Below are positions 29,902-36,717 of a stretch of DNA of 36,717 bases, one piece after another. The notes beneath the pieces are model-generated. The model searched no databases, was not told the origin of the DNA, and worked only from the letters and a program-made list of their open reading frames with translations. The position numbers and the translations under genes were made by a program. The stretch comes from an uncultured Prevotella sp. (GTDB taxonomy: Bacteria > Bacteroidota > Bacteroidia > Bacteroidales > Bacteroidaceae): the NCBI GenBank assembly GCA_905233555.1, contig CAJODF010000012.1:1-36717 (forward strand). Direction: 5' to 3'. Numbering within the stretch: position 1 is the stretch's first letter; the number at the start of each line of letters is the position of its first letter.

Positions 29902-31278
29902 TTATCTGTTAACCACGAACTTGTGCCCTTCAGAGATATAAAGCCCTGGGAGAAGATGATTAGCGTCTGTCTCTTGTCCGTTGAGGCGATAAACAGCCTT
30001 GGGTTTTCCATCTGCGGTTTGTACGATGTCTCTGATGGCAGCCTCAGAAGGACGGGGGTATATCTCGTTGATGCCCTCCATGGCGTGGGTGCCGAACACC
30101 TTTAGGTTCTTGCGGTCGATGATGGTCATAGATCCCTTGGTGCCCTCCTGACTGAGGTAGTTCGTGTCCCACGTCATAGGTACCATACCGCCCATCTCCT
30201 TGCACAAACGATGTAACTCACGATAGTGGGCCTTGATGGAGGCATTGTGTTTTTCCTGGCTCTCACCCGATAACGAGGATAGATCGCGCCAGTTAGCGCC
30301 GAACTCACCGATTACCACAGGATATCCTTTATCTACGAAATTGGTCTTCATCATCTGCAACTGTTTCTTCATATCGGCCTCTTCGCCCCATGTGGCATTA
30401 TGCGTAGAACCGTTCAGGTGGTTGCCTTGTCCCCAATAATAAAAGACCTTACCCCACGACTCGTCCTTCTCCATGCCCCAGAATTGCCAGGGATTATAAT
30501 AATGTACCTCTACAGCCAATCGTCCCTCTATGATGTCTGTGGGCATCTTGCCAGCCATATAGTTGCAGGTATGCTCAATGTTGGTCGAAGGACCTTGCAC
30601 CACCAGGATTCGCTTACTATTGTTGCCACCCGTGGCGCGAACAGCATCCACGAAAGTCTGATTGTACTGTATCAGGTTGTTGGTTGCTGCCTGATCTTCG
30701 GCATTGGGCTCATTCAGTCCGGCGAAGAGCAGATGTTCGTCGTAGTCCTTGAAGGCATTGGCAATCTGAGTCCACAAGGCCGTCAGTATCTCCTTGTTCT
30801 TTTCGATAGTGGCAGCATCTGAGTCTTTGATGTGATTTTCCAACCAGCCGCCATCCCAGTGATCGTTCAACACCACATAGAGGCCATCGCGGATACAGTA
30901 ATCGACTACCTCCTTCACTCGTTGTAGCCACTGGCTGTCAATCTCGTAAGTCGCCGCATTGCTGATATGTCCGAAGGCCCAGGCGCAGGGAATGCGCACA
31001 CTCTTGAAACCGAGACTCTTCACGTAATCGATGATTTCCTGCGTCGTCTTAGTACTCTGCCAGGAGGTCTCAGCACCGAGTCCGCCCTTGTTGTTCAGGA
31101 AATCTACGCCTGCCCACGTCGCAACACCCTCGAACGTGTTGCCGAGATTCCACCCGGGGGCCATATCGTTAATCACTTCCACATTCGAACGCTCAAAACC
31201 GTTCTGGGCCTTCATGTTTTCGACAGTAAAGACTAATACTATAGCCAGTACCAGCATGTGTAGAGTCTGTTTCTTCAT
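29902..31278 (-). CDS. Secreted GH5 endoglucanase-like enzyme (probably GH5_4) with C-terminal sorting-like tail
   Basis: 458 aa. A signal peptidase I-type signal (ending in MKAQ) precedes a cellulase-fold barrel: GWNLGNTFEG, RIPCAWAFGH, acid/base E190 in GLNEPNAED, HYYNPWQFWG, nucleophile E325 in VVIGEFGAN. The start GWNLGNT and overall spacing fit subfamily GH5_4, whose members cut beta-1,4-glucan, xyloglucan or sometimes xylan; the substrate cannot be fixed here. The last ~45 residues (AVYRLNGQE...LLPGLYISEGHKFVVNR) resemble the tail of the xylanase. It lies 33 bp downstream of the LytTR regulator with no promoter between, so it appears to be in the same operon. Confidence 0.92.
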   Translation of the reverse strand: MKKQTLHMLVLAIVLVFTVENMKAQNGFERSNVEVINDMAPGWNLGNTFEGVATWAGVDFLNNKGGLGAETSWQSTKTTQEIIDYVKSLGFKSVRIPCAWAFGHISNAATYEIDSQWLQRVKEVVDYCIRDGLYVVLNDHWDGGWLENHIKDSDAATIEKNKEILTALWTQIANAFKDYDEHLLFAGLNEPNAEDQAATNNLIQYNQTFVDAVRATGGNNSKRILVVQGPSTNIEHTCNYMAGKMPTDIIEGRLAVEVHYYNPWQFWGMEKDESWGKVFYYWGQGNHLNGSTHNATWGEEADMKKQLQMMKTNFVDKGYPVVIGEFGANWRDLSSLSGESQEKHNASIKAHYRELHRLCKEMGGMVPMTWDTNYLSQEGTKGSMTIIDRKNLKVFGTHAMEGINEIYPRPSEAAIRDIVQTADGKPKAVYRLNGQETDANHLLPGLYISEGHKFVVNR

Positions 31279-31311
31279 TGTTTACTTAATAATCTCCGAA
31301 TCAATAAATAG

Positions 31312-32031
31312 TTATTTCCCCAGGAATTTCGTGTTCAGATAGGCTTGGAAGGTTTCCTTGTAGAGGTCACCGATGGGGAGGTAGGTGTTGGCATCCATGA
31401 TGATGCGGTTCTTGTTCACCTCTTGGATCTTGTTGAGGTTCACGATGTAGGAGCGGTGGATGCGCATGAAGTAGTCCGGGAGCCGTTCCTCCATCTTCTT
31501 CATCGACAGAAGGGTGATAATGGGCTTGGCCTCGCCATCTATCCACACTTTCAGATACTCGCTCATGCCCTCGATATAACGGATGTCGGCGATGCTGACC
31601 TTCACGATGCGGTAGTCGGTCTTGAGGAAAAGGGTATCATCATTTGTGGTGAGAGGAATGTCTGTGGCAGGCGTGTTCGCTAACCTGTCCTTTAGTCGGT
31701 TCGCTGCCCGTTGGAAATCCTGCAGGCCGAAAGGCTTGAGCAGGTAATCGACGGCATTGACCTTGAAGCCCTCGACAGCATATTCCGAATAGGCGGTCGT
31801 AAAGACGATGAGGGGTGGTGCGGCGAGCGATTTCACGAAGTCCATACCGTTGAGGTCGGGCATATTGATATCGCAGAAGATGGCATCCACCGTGTCGTGT
31901 TCCAGAAACTGACGGGCCTCCAAGGCACTCTGGCACTGGGCGGCGAGTTCGAGAAACGGCACCTTATTGATATACGCCGCGAGTTGTTGCAGGGCGAGTG
32001 GCTCATCGTCGATGGCGAGACATCTGATCAT
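31312..32031 (-). CDS. LytTR-family response regulator
   Basis: 239 aa. Receiver domain (about 1-120) with the acidic pair D8-D9, phospho-acceptor D54 (IFCDINMPDL), and the conserved T and K of TTAYSEY and DYLLKPF. A LytTR DNA-binding domain follows (about 135-235: IRYIEGMSEYLKVW, FMRIHRSYIVNLNKI). Its ATG overlaps the kinase stop by 4 bp (ATGA), so the two form a co-translated pair. It should control genes when phosphorylated by that kinase; the operon itself, including the GH5 gene, is a natural guess for a target. Confidence 0.95.
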   Translation of the reverse strand: MIRCLAIDDEPLALQQLAAYINKVPFLELAAQCQSALEARQFLEHDTVDAIFCDINMPDLNGMDFVKSLAAPPLIVFTTAYSEYAVEGFKVNAVDYLLKPFGLQDFQRAANRLKDRLANTPATDIPLTTNDDTLFLKTDYRIVKVSIADIRYIEGMSEYLKVWIDGEAKPIITLLSMKKMEERLPDYFMRIHRSYIVNLNKIQEVNKNRIIMDANTYLPIGDLYKETFQAYLNTKFLGK

Positions 32032-33155
32032 GATAGTGGAATTGTTAGTTCGACAGTATAGACATCCGGATTGTCCTGGATGCGGAGCGTGTAGTCATGG
32101 TCAAAGAGTAGGTTCAGGCGTTTACGGACATTGGCGAGTCCCACGCCGCCTTTTTCTTCATTAGATATTCCCGCCTTTGAGTTACGGCATGAGAAACGTA
32201 GCCTTTCGTCGTCCAACGAGATCTTCACCTCGATGAACGACTCCTGCTTGTAACTGACCCCGTGCTTGAACGCATTCTCGATGAACGGGATGAGTATCAG
32301 CGGGGGGATGGTCTTGTCGGGTGCTTCGGCAGGCAGGTCGAGGTCGATCCTCACCTTGTCGGTATAGCGCAACTGCATCAGGTTGACGTAAGTGCGGATA
32401 AACTCCAGTTCACGGGTGAGGGGCACGCCGTGCTTATCCCCTTCATAGAGCACGAAGCGCATCATCTTCGACAACTCCACGATGGTCTCCTGCGCCTTTG
32501 CAGGGTCGATATCTACCAAGGCGTGGATATTGTTGAGCGTGTTCATAAAGAAGTGCGGATTGATCTGGTAGCGCAGGTATTCCAGTTGCTGCTCCAGATT
32601 CTGCTTCTCCAGATTCAGGAGTTTCTGACGGTCCCTGCGGCTACGGAAATAGTATTTCGTGCCCAGGTTGGCCCCAAACATCAGCAGGAGTACCACGATG
32701 GCCAGGATGTCGTGCTCACCGACGATGGGCGGTGGCATATCCGGATGGTGCATGTCCGGACGGTGCTTATCTGGAGGGGGCGGAGGCCGGTGACCTTCTA
32801 CTTCTACGATGTGAGACGGTGGACGATGGCCCCTAGGTCTGTCCGGACGACTGCTGCACTGGTAGATTGTAAATCCCACCAAGACTACAGCCACGATAGA
32901 GAAATAGAGTGTGCGCCTGTTCTGATGCACGAGCAACGGCGCCAGAAAGACATTGTGAACGACAAACAGCAACAGGAAGACGGCAAACTTCCGCCATACA
33001 AGAAACACCTCGGTCCAGTCGAACGTGAGGGTAGGGTCGTTGACGGTACGCACATACAGACTCAATAGTGGGGCTGCGAAGAGCAGACCCCACACGACTA
33101 AGTATATCAGGTTCTCCTGTCGCGACTGATGCTTCATCCAGTATATTCTTCTCAT
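32028..33155 (-). CDS. LytS/YehU-type membrane histidine kinase with His/Pro-rich periplasmic segment
   Basis: 375 aa. Four predicted membrane helices (about 17-36, 54-75, 83-98, 149-168). Between helices 3 and 4 is a ~45-residue segment rich in Pro and His (GHRPPPPPDK, HRPDMHHPDMPPP) with seven histidines; by topology it should face the periplasm. A short coiled coil (about 172-195) leads into the His_kinase domain with H201 (YQINPHFFMNTLNN), then an HATPase with IPFIENAFKHGV and GGVGLANVRKRL. An alternative start is 33137. It follows the Cthe_2159-like gene by 41 bp without a promoter. The sensed signal is unknown; the His-rich segment could bind metal ions. Confidence 0.93.
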   Translation of the reverse strand: MRRIYWMKHQSRQENLIYLVVWGLLFAAPLLSLYVRTVNDPTLTFDWTEVFLVWRKFAVFLLLFVVHNVFLAPLLVHQNRRTLYFSIVAVVLVGFTIYQCSSRPDRPRGHRPPSHIVEVEGHRPPPPPDKHRPDMHHPDMPPPIVGEHDILAIVVLLLMFGANLGTKYYFRSRRDRQKLLNLEKQNLEQQLEYLRYQINPHFFMNTLNNIHALVDIDPAKAQETIVELSKMMRFVLYEGDKHGVPLTRELEFIRTYVNLMQLRYTDKVRIDLDLPAEAPDKTIPPLILIPFIENAFKHGVSYKQESFIEVKISLDDERLRFSCRNSKAGISNEEKGGVGLANVRKRLNLLFDHDYTLRIQDNPDVYTVELTIPLS

Positions 33156-33196
33156 AAGAAATAACGTGGAAAACCGATAAATATTGTGTCAACGTA

Positions 33197-35098
33197 TCAA
33201 CGCCAGCCGCCACCAGGCCAGCCGCCTCCACCGGGCCAACCACCGCCGCCGCCATTGCCGCCGGAATAGGTGCTGAGCGTGACATCGCTGCCGCCGCTAC
33301 AATTGCTGTAGCCATAGCCGTTCCAGAAACTGGTGCCGCTACCAGTGACGCCCGACTTCAAGGCAGGTGTGTCAGTGGTATAGACAGCCATCGACGTACC
33401 CATGCTGTTGTTCGAAGGAACCTTGAAGGCGAAGGCCAGCGTACTGCCATTATAAAGACCGTACCAACTGCCCTTGCTGTAACTAGCCGACTTGGCTGTA
33501 CCGCCGGAGATGCTGGATCCGTTCTCAAAACCGCCAATGGCCACAACGTTGCCGCCGGTGATGTAGAGTTGTTTCCGTTGTTCCGAATTGGCATCGATGC
33601 CGACCTCAGGCTCTCTCGTAGCCACGGCCACCACATTGCCACCTTTGATATAGAAGTCGCCGTTGGCATCCAGGCCGTCGTTGCCTGATGAGTTACCAAA
33701 GACGTAACCGCCGCTAATAGTGAAGTCGCCTGCCGAGTTCATGGCATCGTCACCGGCGTATGCATAGACGTAGCCACCTGTTATGGTGAGGGTGCTCTTG
33801 CTCTCAATACCCTCATGATTGCTGCTGCTTGCCACGATGGTTCCACCTGCTATGGTCATGGCACCGTCGCTCTTGATGGCCTTGGGCGATGCAGTCGCGT
33901 TGCTGCTGTATCTGTATTGGCTGCCTGTGGTGGTTGCACTGATGGTTCCATCCGTGATAGTCAGCATACCGTCGGCCTTGATGCCCTTGCCGCCCGACCC
34001 AGTGCTTTTTAGCGTCAGCGTACCTCCACTGATGGTCATATTGTTGTCGGCCTTCAGACAGGAACTGCCCTTGGCATCCTTCTCATCGCTGTCGTAGGCA
34101 CCGTTTCCCGTGGTGGTCACATTGATGGTGCCATCACTGATACACATATCGCCATCGGCCTTGATGCCCTTGGCGGCAGCAGCCGTTACGGTGACGCTGA
34201 GCGTGCCGCCCTCCAGATAGACATTGCCGCTGTCCTCGTCGTCATGGTCGGTGGTCTCGCCTGTCGAGGTGTCACCGCTTAAGTCGCACTGGATACCGTC
34301 GTCGCCCACGCCGCTGATGGTAACAGAACCACTCTTCATCTGGAAGTATTCCTCGCAACTGATACCGTCACCCACGGCTTTGGTGATGTTCAGCGTCAGG
34401 TTCTTTACCGTGACATAGTCGCCGCTTTTGATGGCGTGCTTCGTATTGCCCGCCACGTTTAGTGTGCCCTTGCCCTGCAGTTGCAATTGTCCCTTGCTAT
34501 AGAGACAGGCCTTCTGCGAGCCGTTGCTGCCGTCGGTCAGCATGTTCTCTGTGCCGTTCTTGACGCTGAGTTGTATGCGTTTCTTGTTGGTGATGTTGAT
34601 GGCCGCACCACTTGGGTTGGTCATCTTCAGACCTGCCAGCGTCACGGTACACTTGTACGAGCCGTCGAGAGTCAGTGAGCCGTCGGTGGTCGAGCCGCTG
34701 AGCACGTAGGTTATCTCGTTGTCGTCGATAGCCTCCGTGTTTGTCTGCGTGATGGTGACGTGTGCGCTGCTCACTTCTGCCGATACGTAGTTGGAGACAT
34801 TGTCGGCCTTCGTCACCGTGGCCGTTGAGCCGTTATAGACGATGTTGACGGTATTGGCTTCTACATCCGACGAACTGCCGCTTTCGCTGACTACTTCAAT
34901 ACTCGTGATGTCGCTGAGATTTATCGTCGTACCGTTGATGGTCACTGTCGAGCCATTGGAGAAGTCTGCAGGCGACTGCTCTGTCACCTCCGATGCAGCG
35001 AAGGAATAGGTATTGTCACTTGTTGTGATCTTCAGTCTTTGAGCCCCTGCTGCTATTGTCAGCATGAGGGCGGTTAGGAGAATAAAAATCTTTTTCAT
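33197..35098 (-). CDS. Secreted Cthe_2159-type carbohydrate-binding beta-helix protein with Gly/Trp tail
   Basis: 633 aa. A signal peptide (MKKIFILLTALMLTIAAGAQ) is followed by a ~75-residue strand-rich module (KITTSDNTYSFAASEV ... INLSDITSIEVVS). The family core follows (about 95-600), with many short repeats of the kind MTISGGTLTLKSTGSGGKGIKADG, as expected for a right-handed beta-helix. Cthe_2159 from Clostridium thermocellum, the family's namesake, binds cellulose and acidic sugars. The C-terminus is glycine-rich with two WPGGGG/WPGGGW motifs. Its ATG overlaps the stop of the upstream small gene by 4 bp. A role in binding plant cell walls, or presenting polysaccharide to the neighbouring sensor and GH5 enzyme, is inference. 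Confidence 0.88.
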   Translation of the reverse strand: MKKIFILLTALMLTIAAGAQRLKITTSDNTYSFAASEVTEQSPADFSNGSTVTINGTTINLSDITSIEVVSESGSSSDVEANTVNIVYNGSTATVTKADNVSNYVSAEVSSAHVTITQTNTEAIDDNEITYVLSGSTTDGSLTLDGSYKCTVTLAGLKMTNPSGAAINITNKKRIQLSVKNGTENMLTDGSNGSQKACLYSKGQLQLQGKGTLNVAGNTKHAIKSGDYVTVKNLTLNITKAVGDGISCEEYFQMKSGSVTISGVGDDGIQCDLSGDTSTGETTDHDDEDSGNVYLEGGTLSVTVTAAAAKGIKADGDMCISDGTINVTTTGNGAYDSDEKDAKGSSCLKADNNMTISGGTLTLKSTGSGGKGIKADGMLTITDGTISATTTGSQYRYSSNATASPKAIKSDGAMTIAGGTIVASSSNHEGIESKSTLTITGGYVYAYAGDDAMNSAGDFTISGGYVFGNSSGNDGLDANGDFYIKGGNVVAVATREPEVGIDANSEQRKQLYITGGNVVAIGGFENGSSISGGTAKSASYSKGSWYGLYNGSTLAFAFKVPSNNSMGTSMAVYTTDTPALKSGVTGSGTSFWNGYGYSNCSGGSDVTLSTYSGGNGGGGGWPGGGGWPGGGWR

Positions 35099-35472
35099 CT
35101 GACAATCATCTTAAAGGTTTTGTTCTTTGTCTTGACCACATAGACGCCCTTTTTCATCTGCGCCCTCGAGACCTTATGGCCCTGCAAGTCGTAAATCTCG
35201 GTGGCTTCGTCGAGCGTATCACTGGTGATTTCCTCGATGCCCGAAACGGTCTCGTCGGTTGTCGAGAAATACATCTTGTTGAGGTTCGAGAGGATGAATG
35301 TCTGTGAGTTAGCGGTCAGCTTGTTCCCACTGATAGTCAGCGTCAACGACTCTACGGGTACGGAAGCCTTTGCCCCGTCGGTCGTCTCAAAGGTCAGGTA
35401 GGTATAGGCATTATCCGCCATCGTGCTTAGTGCACCTGCCAAGGCCATGAATAATAAAACAATCTTCTTCAT
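35095..35472 (-). CDS. Small secreted protein with C-terminal sorting-like tail
   Basis: 125 aa. A signal peptide (MKKIVLLFMALAGALSTMA) is followed by a small beta module (YLTFETTDGAKASVPVESL ... FILSNLNKMYFSTTDETV) and a tail (SGIEEI...EIYDLQGHKVSRAQMKKGVYVV...KMIVR) like those of the GH10 and GH5 proteins. The beta module resembles the region after the signal peptide in the next gene's product. The frame extends to 35571, but a perfect promoter lies at 35501-35532, so the start is 35472. It heads the six-gene operon. No enzymatic motif is visible; function unknown. Confidence 0.85.
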   Translation of the reverse strand: MKKIVLLFMALAGALSTMADNAYTYLTFETTDGAKASVPVESLTLTISGNKLTANSQTFILSNLNKMYFSTTDETVSGIEEITSDTLDEATEIYDLQGHKVSRAQMKKGVYVVKTKNKTFKMIVR

Positions 35473-35500
35473 ATTTGCGTAATAGTTTGTAATTTTGTGG

Positions 35501-35532
35501 CAAAGGTAATAAAAATCAGGGTGCCAGTCAAA
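35501..35532 (-). promoter_or_regulatory. Promoter of the sensor/GH5/HU-HIG operon
   Basis: Minus strand TTTG (35532-35529), a 20-nt spacer, TACCTTTG (35508-35501); leader of about 20-25 nt to ATG 35472. It is the only consensus promoter found between here and 29221 on this strand. Confidence 0.87.
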
Positions 35533-35554
35533 TATCTTCAACCAACACCCCGAT
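35511..35554 (-). terminator. Terminator of the aminopeptidase gene, overlapping the next promoter
   Basis: On the minus strand ATCGGGGTG pairs with CACCCTGAT (9 bp with one G-T wobble) around a 22-nt loop, and a TTTTT run overlaps its end. The -33 TTTG of the downstream promoter sits in the loop. The stem is about 50 bp past the aminopeptidase stop. Confidence 0.65.
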
Positions 35555-35605
35555 TTATTCAACGAATGCAATCTGACGATAAAGCTGTTTTAATATTTAC
35601 TGGAT

Positions 35606-36487
35606 TCAGTCATTCTCCTGCAGCCAGCGGGTGAGTACCTGGCAATACTCCTCGTAAGCATCGATAAAGCAGGTATGACGGGAGTGCCGGAACAGGTGCC
35701 ATTGGCTGTGGGGAATATGTTCATAGAGCGAGGCTGCAACGACGGGGGTGCAGATGTCGCGCGTGCCGCTGCAGATAAGTGTAGGCTGGGAAATCTGACT
35801 CAGTTTATCCGTGTACTCAAAGTCTTTCAGGCTGCCGAGAGGCTGATACTCATTGGGACCCCAGCCATAAAGGTAGGCTTCCGTGCCCGAACGCTTCGGG
35901 CGCCTGATGCACTCGGGCGAAGAGTCATCGACACTGATCACAAACTGCTCGAAGTAGTGATCGTTGGCTCGGAGGTAGGCGGGATCGTCCCATTTGCCAG
36001 TGGCTTCGGCACGGCTGATTGCTTCCTGATCTTCGGCAGACAAATATTTGATGAGCCGGTGTTGCTCACTCGCCCACAGGCTGCTGGAGGCATGACCGGA
36101 AGAAAGAATGAGCGACTTGATGCCTTGAGGCTGGTAGTCTATGGCATACGCAATGGCCTGCATGGCTCCCCACGACTGACCGAGTATATGCACGGTGTCC
36201 AGATGAAGATATTCGCGGATGGCAATGAGTTCGTCTATCCAGGTTTTCTGTGTCCATAGTTCAGGATGGCCGTCGAGATAGGAATTGCCGCAGCCTATCT
36301 GGTCGTAGGAGATGACCTGGCGTCCAGTTTCCGCAATGCTGTCGAGCACCTCGAAATAGTTGTGTGTGCTTCCCGGACCACCGTGGAGTAGCAGCAGAGG
36401 TGCTTTCTCCGATGCTTCACCCACTATCCGGTAGTAGGTTTTGTAACCTATAAAAGGCATGTAGCCTTCTGTGATGATGTTATGCAT
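35606..36487 (-). CDS. Prolyl aminopeptidase-like alpha/beta hydrolase (peptidase family S33)
   Basis: 293 aa, no signal peptide, cytoplasmic. It has the oxyanion motif HGGPGS (about 35-40), the nucleophile elbow GQSWGA with S105, the acid D244 in SGTRDICTP, and H271 in RHSRHTCF, the expected catalytic triad order for prolyl iminopeptidases that release N-terminal proline from peptides. Length fits the family (about 290-315). Some S33 members act on other amides or esters, so the exact substrate is not certain. It appears to be a single gene with its own weak promoter and a terminator. Confidence 0.88.
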   Translation of the reverse strand: MHNIITEGYMPFIGYKTYYRIVGEASEKAPLLLLHGGPGSTHNYFEVLDSIAETGRQVISYDQIGCGNSYLDGHPELWTQKTWIDELIAIREYLHLDTVHILGQSWGAMQAIAYAIDYQPQGIKSLILSSGHASSSLWASEQHRLIKYLSAEDQEAISRAEATGKWDDPAYLRANDHYFEQFVISVDDSSPECIRRPKRSGTEAYLYGWGPNEYQPLGSLKDFEYTDKLSQISQPTLICSGTRDICTPVVAASLYEHIPHSQWHLFRHSRHTCFIDAYEEYCQVLTRWLQEND

Positions 36488-36717
36488 AATGTCGTATGAT
36501 TGTACGTTTCTGTGTGCAAAGATACAACTTTAATTTGAGAAACGAATCATTATGGAAAAGAAAATGCTTTGCTAAATGGCTGGTAACTTGATATATGTAA
36601 AGGTTTATGTGCTTTTTTACAATACTTAGTTAAATATACATTTAATCGTCTGAAAATCAATGAGTTACATTAACAAAATATAACTAATAAAATTTGGTCA
36701 AGTGCCTGATTTTCAGT
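36488..36717. other. AT-rich gene-free right end
   Basis: About 230 bp with no convincing reading frame. The only structure noted is a 10-bp inverted repeat, CTGAAAATCA (36650-36659) and TGATTTTCAG (36707-36716), separated by 47 nt; the role is unknown and chance is possible in such AT-rich DNA. Confidence 0.5.
36517..36524 (-). promoter_or_regulatory. Probable -7 box of the aminopeptidase gene
   Basis: Minus strand TATCTTTG (36524-36517) fits TAnnTTTG and lies 30 bp before ATG 36487. No exact TTTG is found at the expected distance; the nearest is TTCG at 36546-36543 with an 18-nt spacer. Confidence 0.5.

Noticed and set aside
35473..35571. Longer start for the small secreted protein
   Set aside because: The extension runs through a perfect promoter and lacks a signal peptide at its beginning; MKKIVLLFMALAG at 35472 is typical.
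36650..36716. 10-bp inverted repeat at the right end as an operator
   Set aside because: AT-rich sequence with a 47-nt spacer; no gene start is visible next to it inside the window, so chance cannot be excluded.

Overview
The window looks like a chromosomal segment from a gut or rumen member of the Bacteroidetes, most likely Prevotellaceae. Three things point there. Six transcription starts carry the Bacteroidetes sigma signature: TTTG, a spacer of 18 to 20 nt (exactly 20 nt in five of the six), then TACCTTTG. There are tandem SusC/SusD transporter pairs with a hybrid two-component regulator. The gene order also matches the xylan utilisation (xus) cluster known from Prevotella and human colonic Bacteroidetes. 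The species cannot be named from the sequence alone.

Left end (1-2790), housekeeping: the 3' part of polynucleotide phosphorylase (pnp), a terminator, purN, and a tRNA-Asn with its own promoter. A terminator that should work in both directions separates these from the next block.

Xylan locus (2787-20793): a hybrid two-component regulator (minus strand) is divergent from xusA-xusB-xusC-xusD-xusE and a GH10 xylanase (plus strand). Between the divergent promoters is a 21-bp-spaced direct repeat just upstream of the xusA -33 box, a good candidate operator for the regulator's AraC domain. XusB, XusD and XusE look like surface lipoproteins; with the two SusC channels they should bind and import xylo-oligosaccharides. 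The GH10 protein has an uninterrupted catalytic domain behind a beta-helix-like N-terminus, unlike the classical Xyn10C with carbohydrate-binding modules inserted in its catalytic domain. A hairpin separates it from xusE.

Minus-strand accessory block (20795-28975): a large lamin-tail/CotH-kinase protein, then a GH29 alpha-L-fucosidase/GH2 beta-galactosidase operon. The two promoters are identical at 35 of 40 positions, so the CotH gene and the fucosidase/galactosidase operon are probably co-regulated.

Second minus-strand operon (29221-35532): a small tagged secreted protein, a Cthe_2159-type beta-helix carbohydrate-binding protein, a LytS-type histidine kinase with a His/Pro-rich periplasmic segment, a LytTR response regulator, a GH5 endoglucanase-like enzyme and an HU-HIG DNA-binding protein. 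Overlaps and short gaps, with one clear promoter at the head, suggest a single transcript. This pairing of a sensor system with a surface polysaccharide-binding protein, a cellulase-type enzyme and a nucleoid-like protein is the best candidate here for an undescribed functional unit.

Right end (35606-36717): a prolyl-aminopeptidase-like hydrolase, then about 230 bp of AT-rich DNA with no recognisable gene. No transposase, integrase, phage gene, rRNA or CRISPR array was seen.
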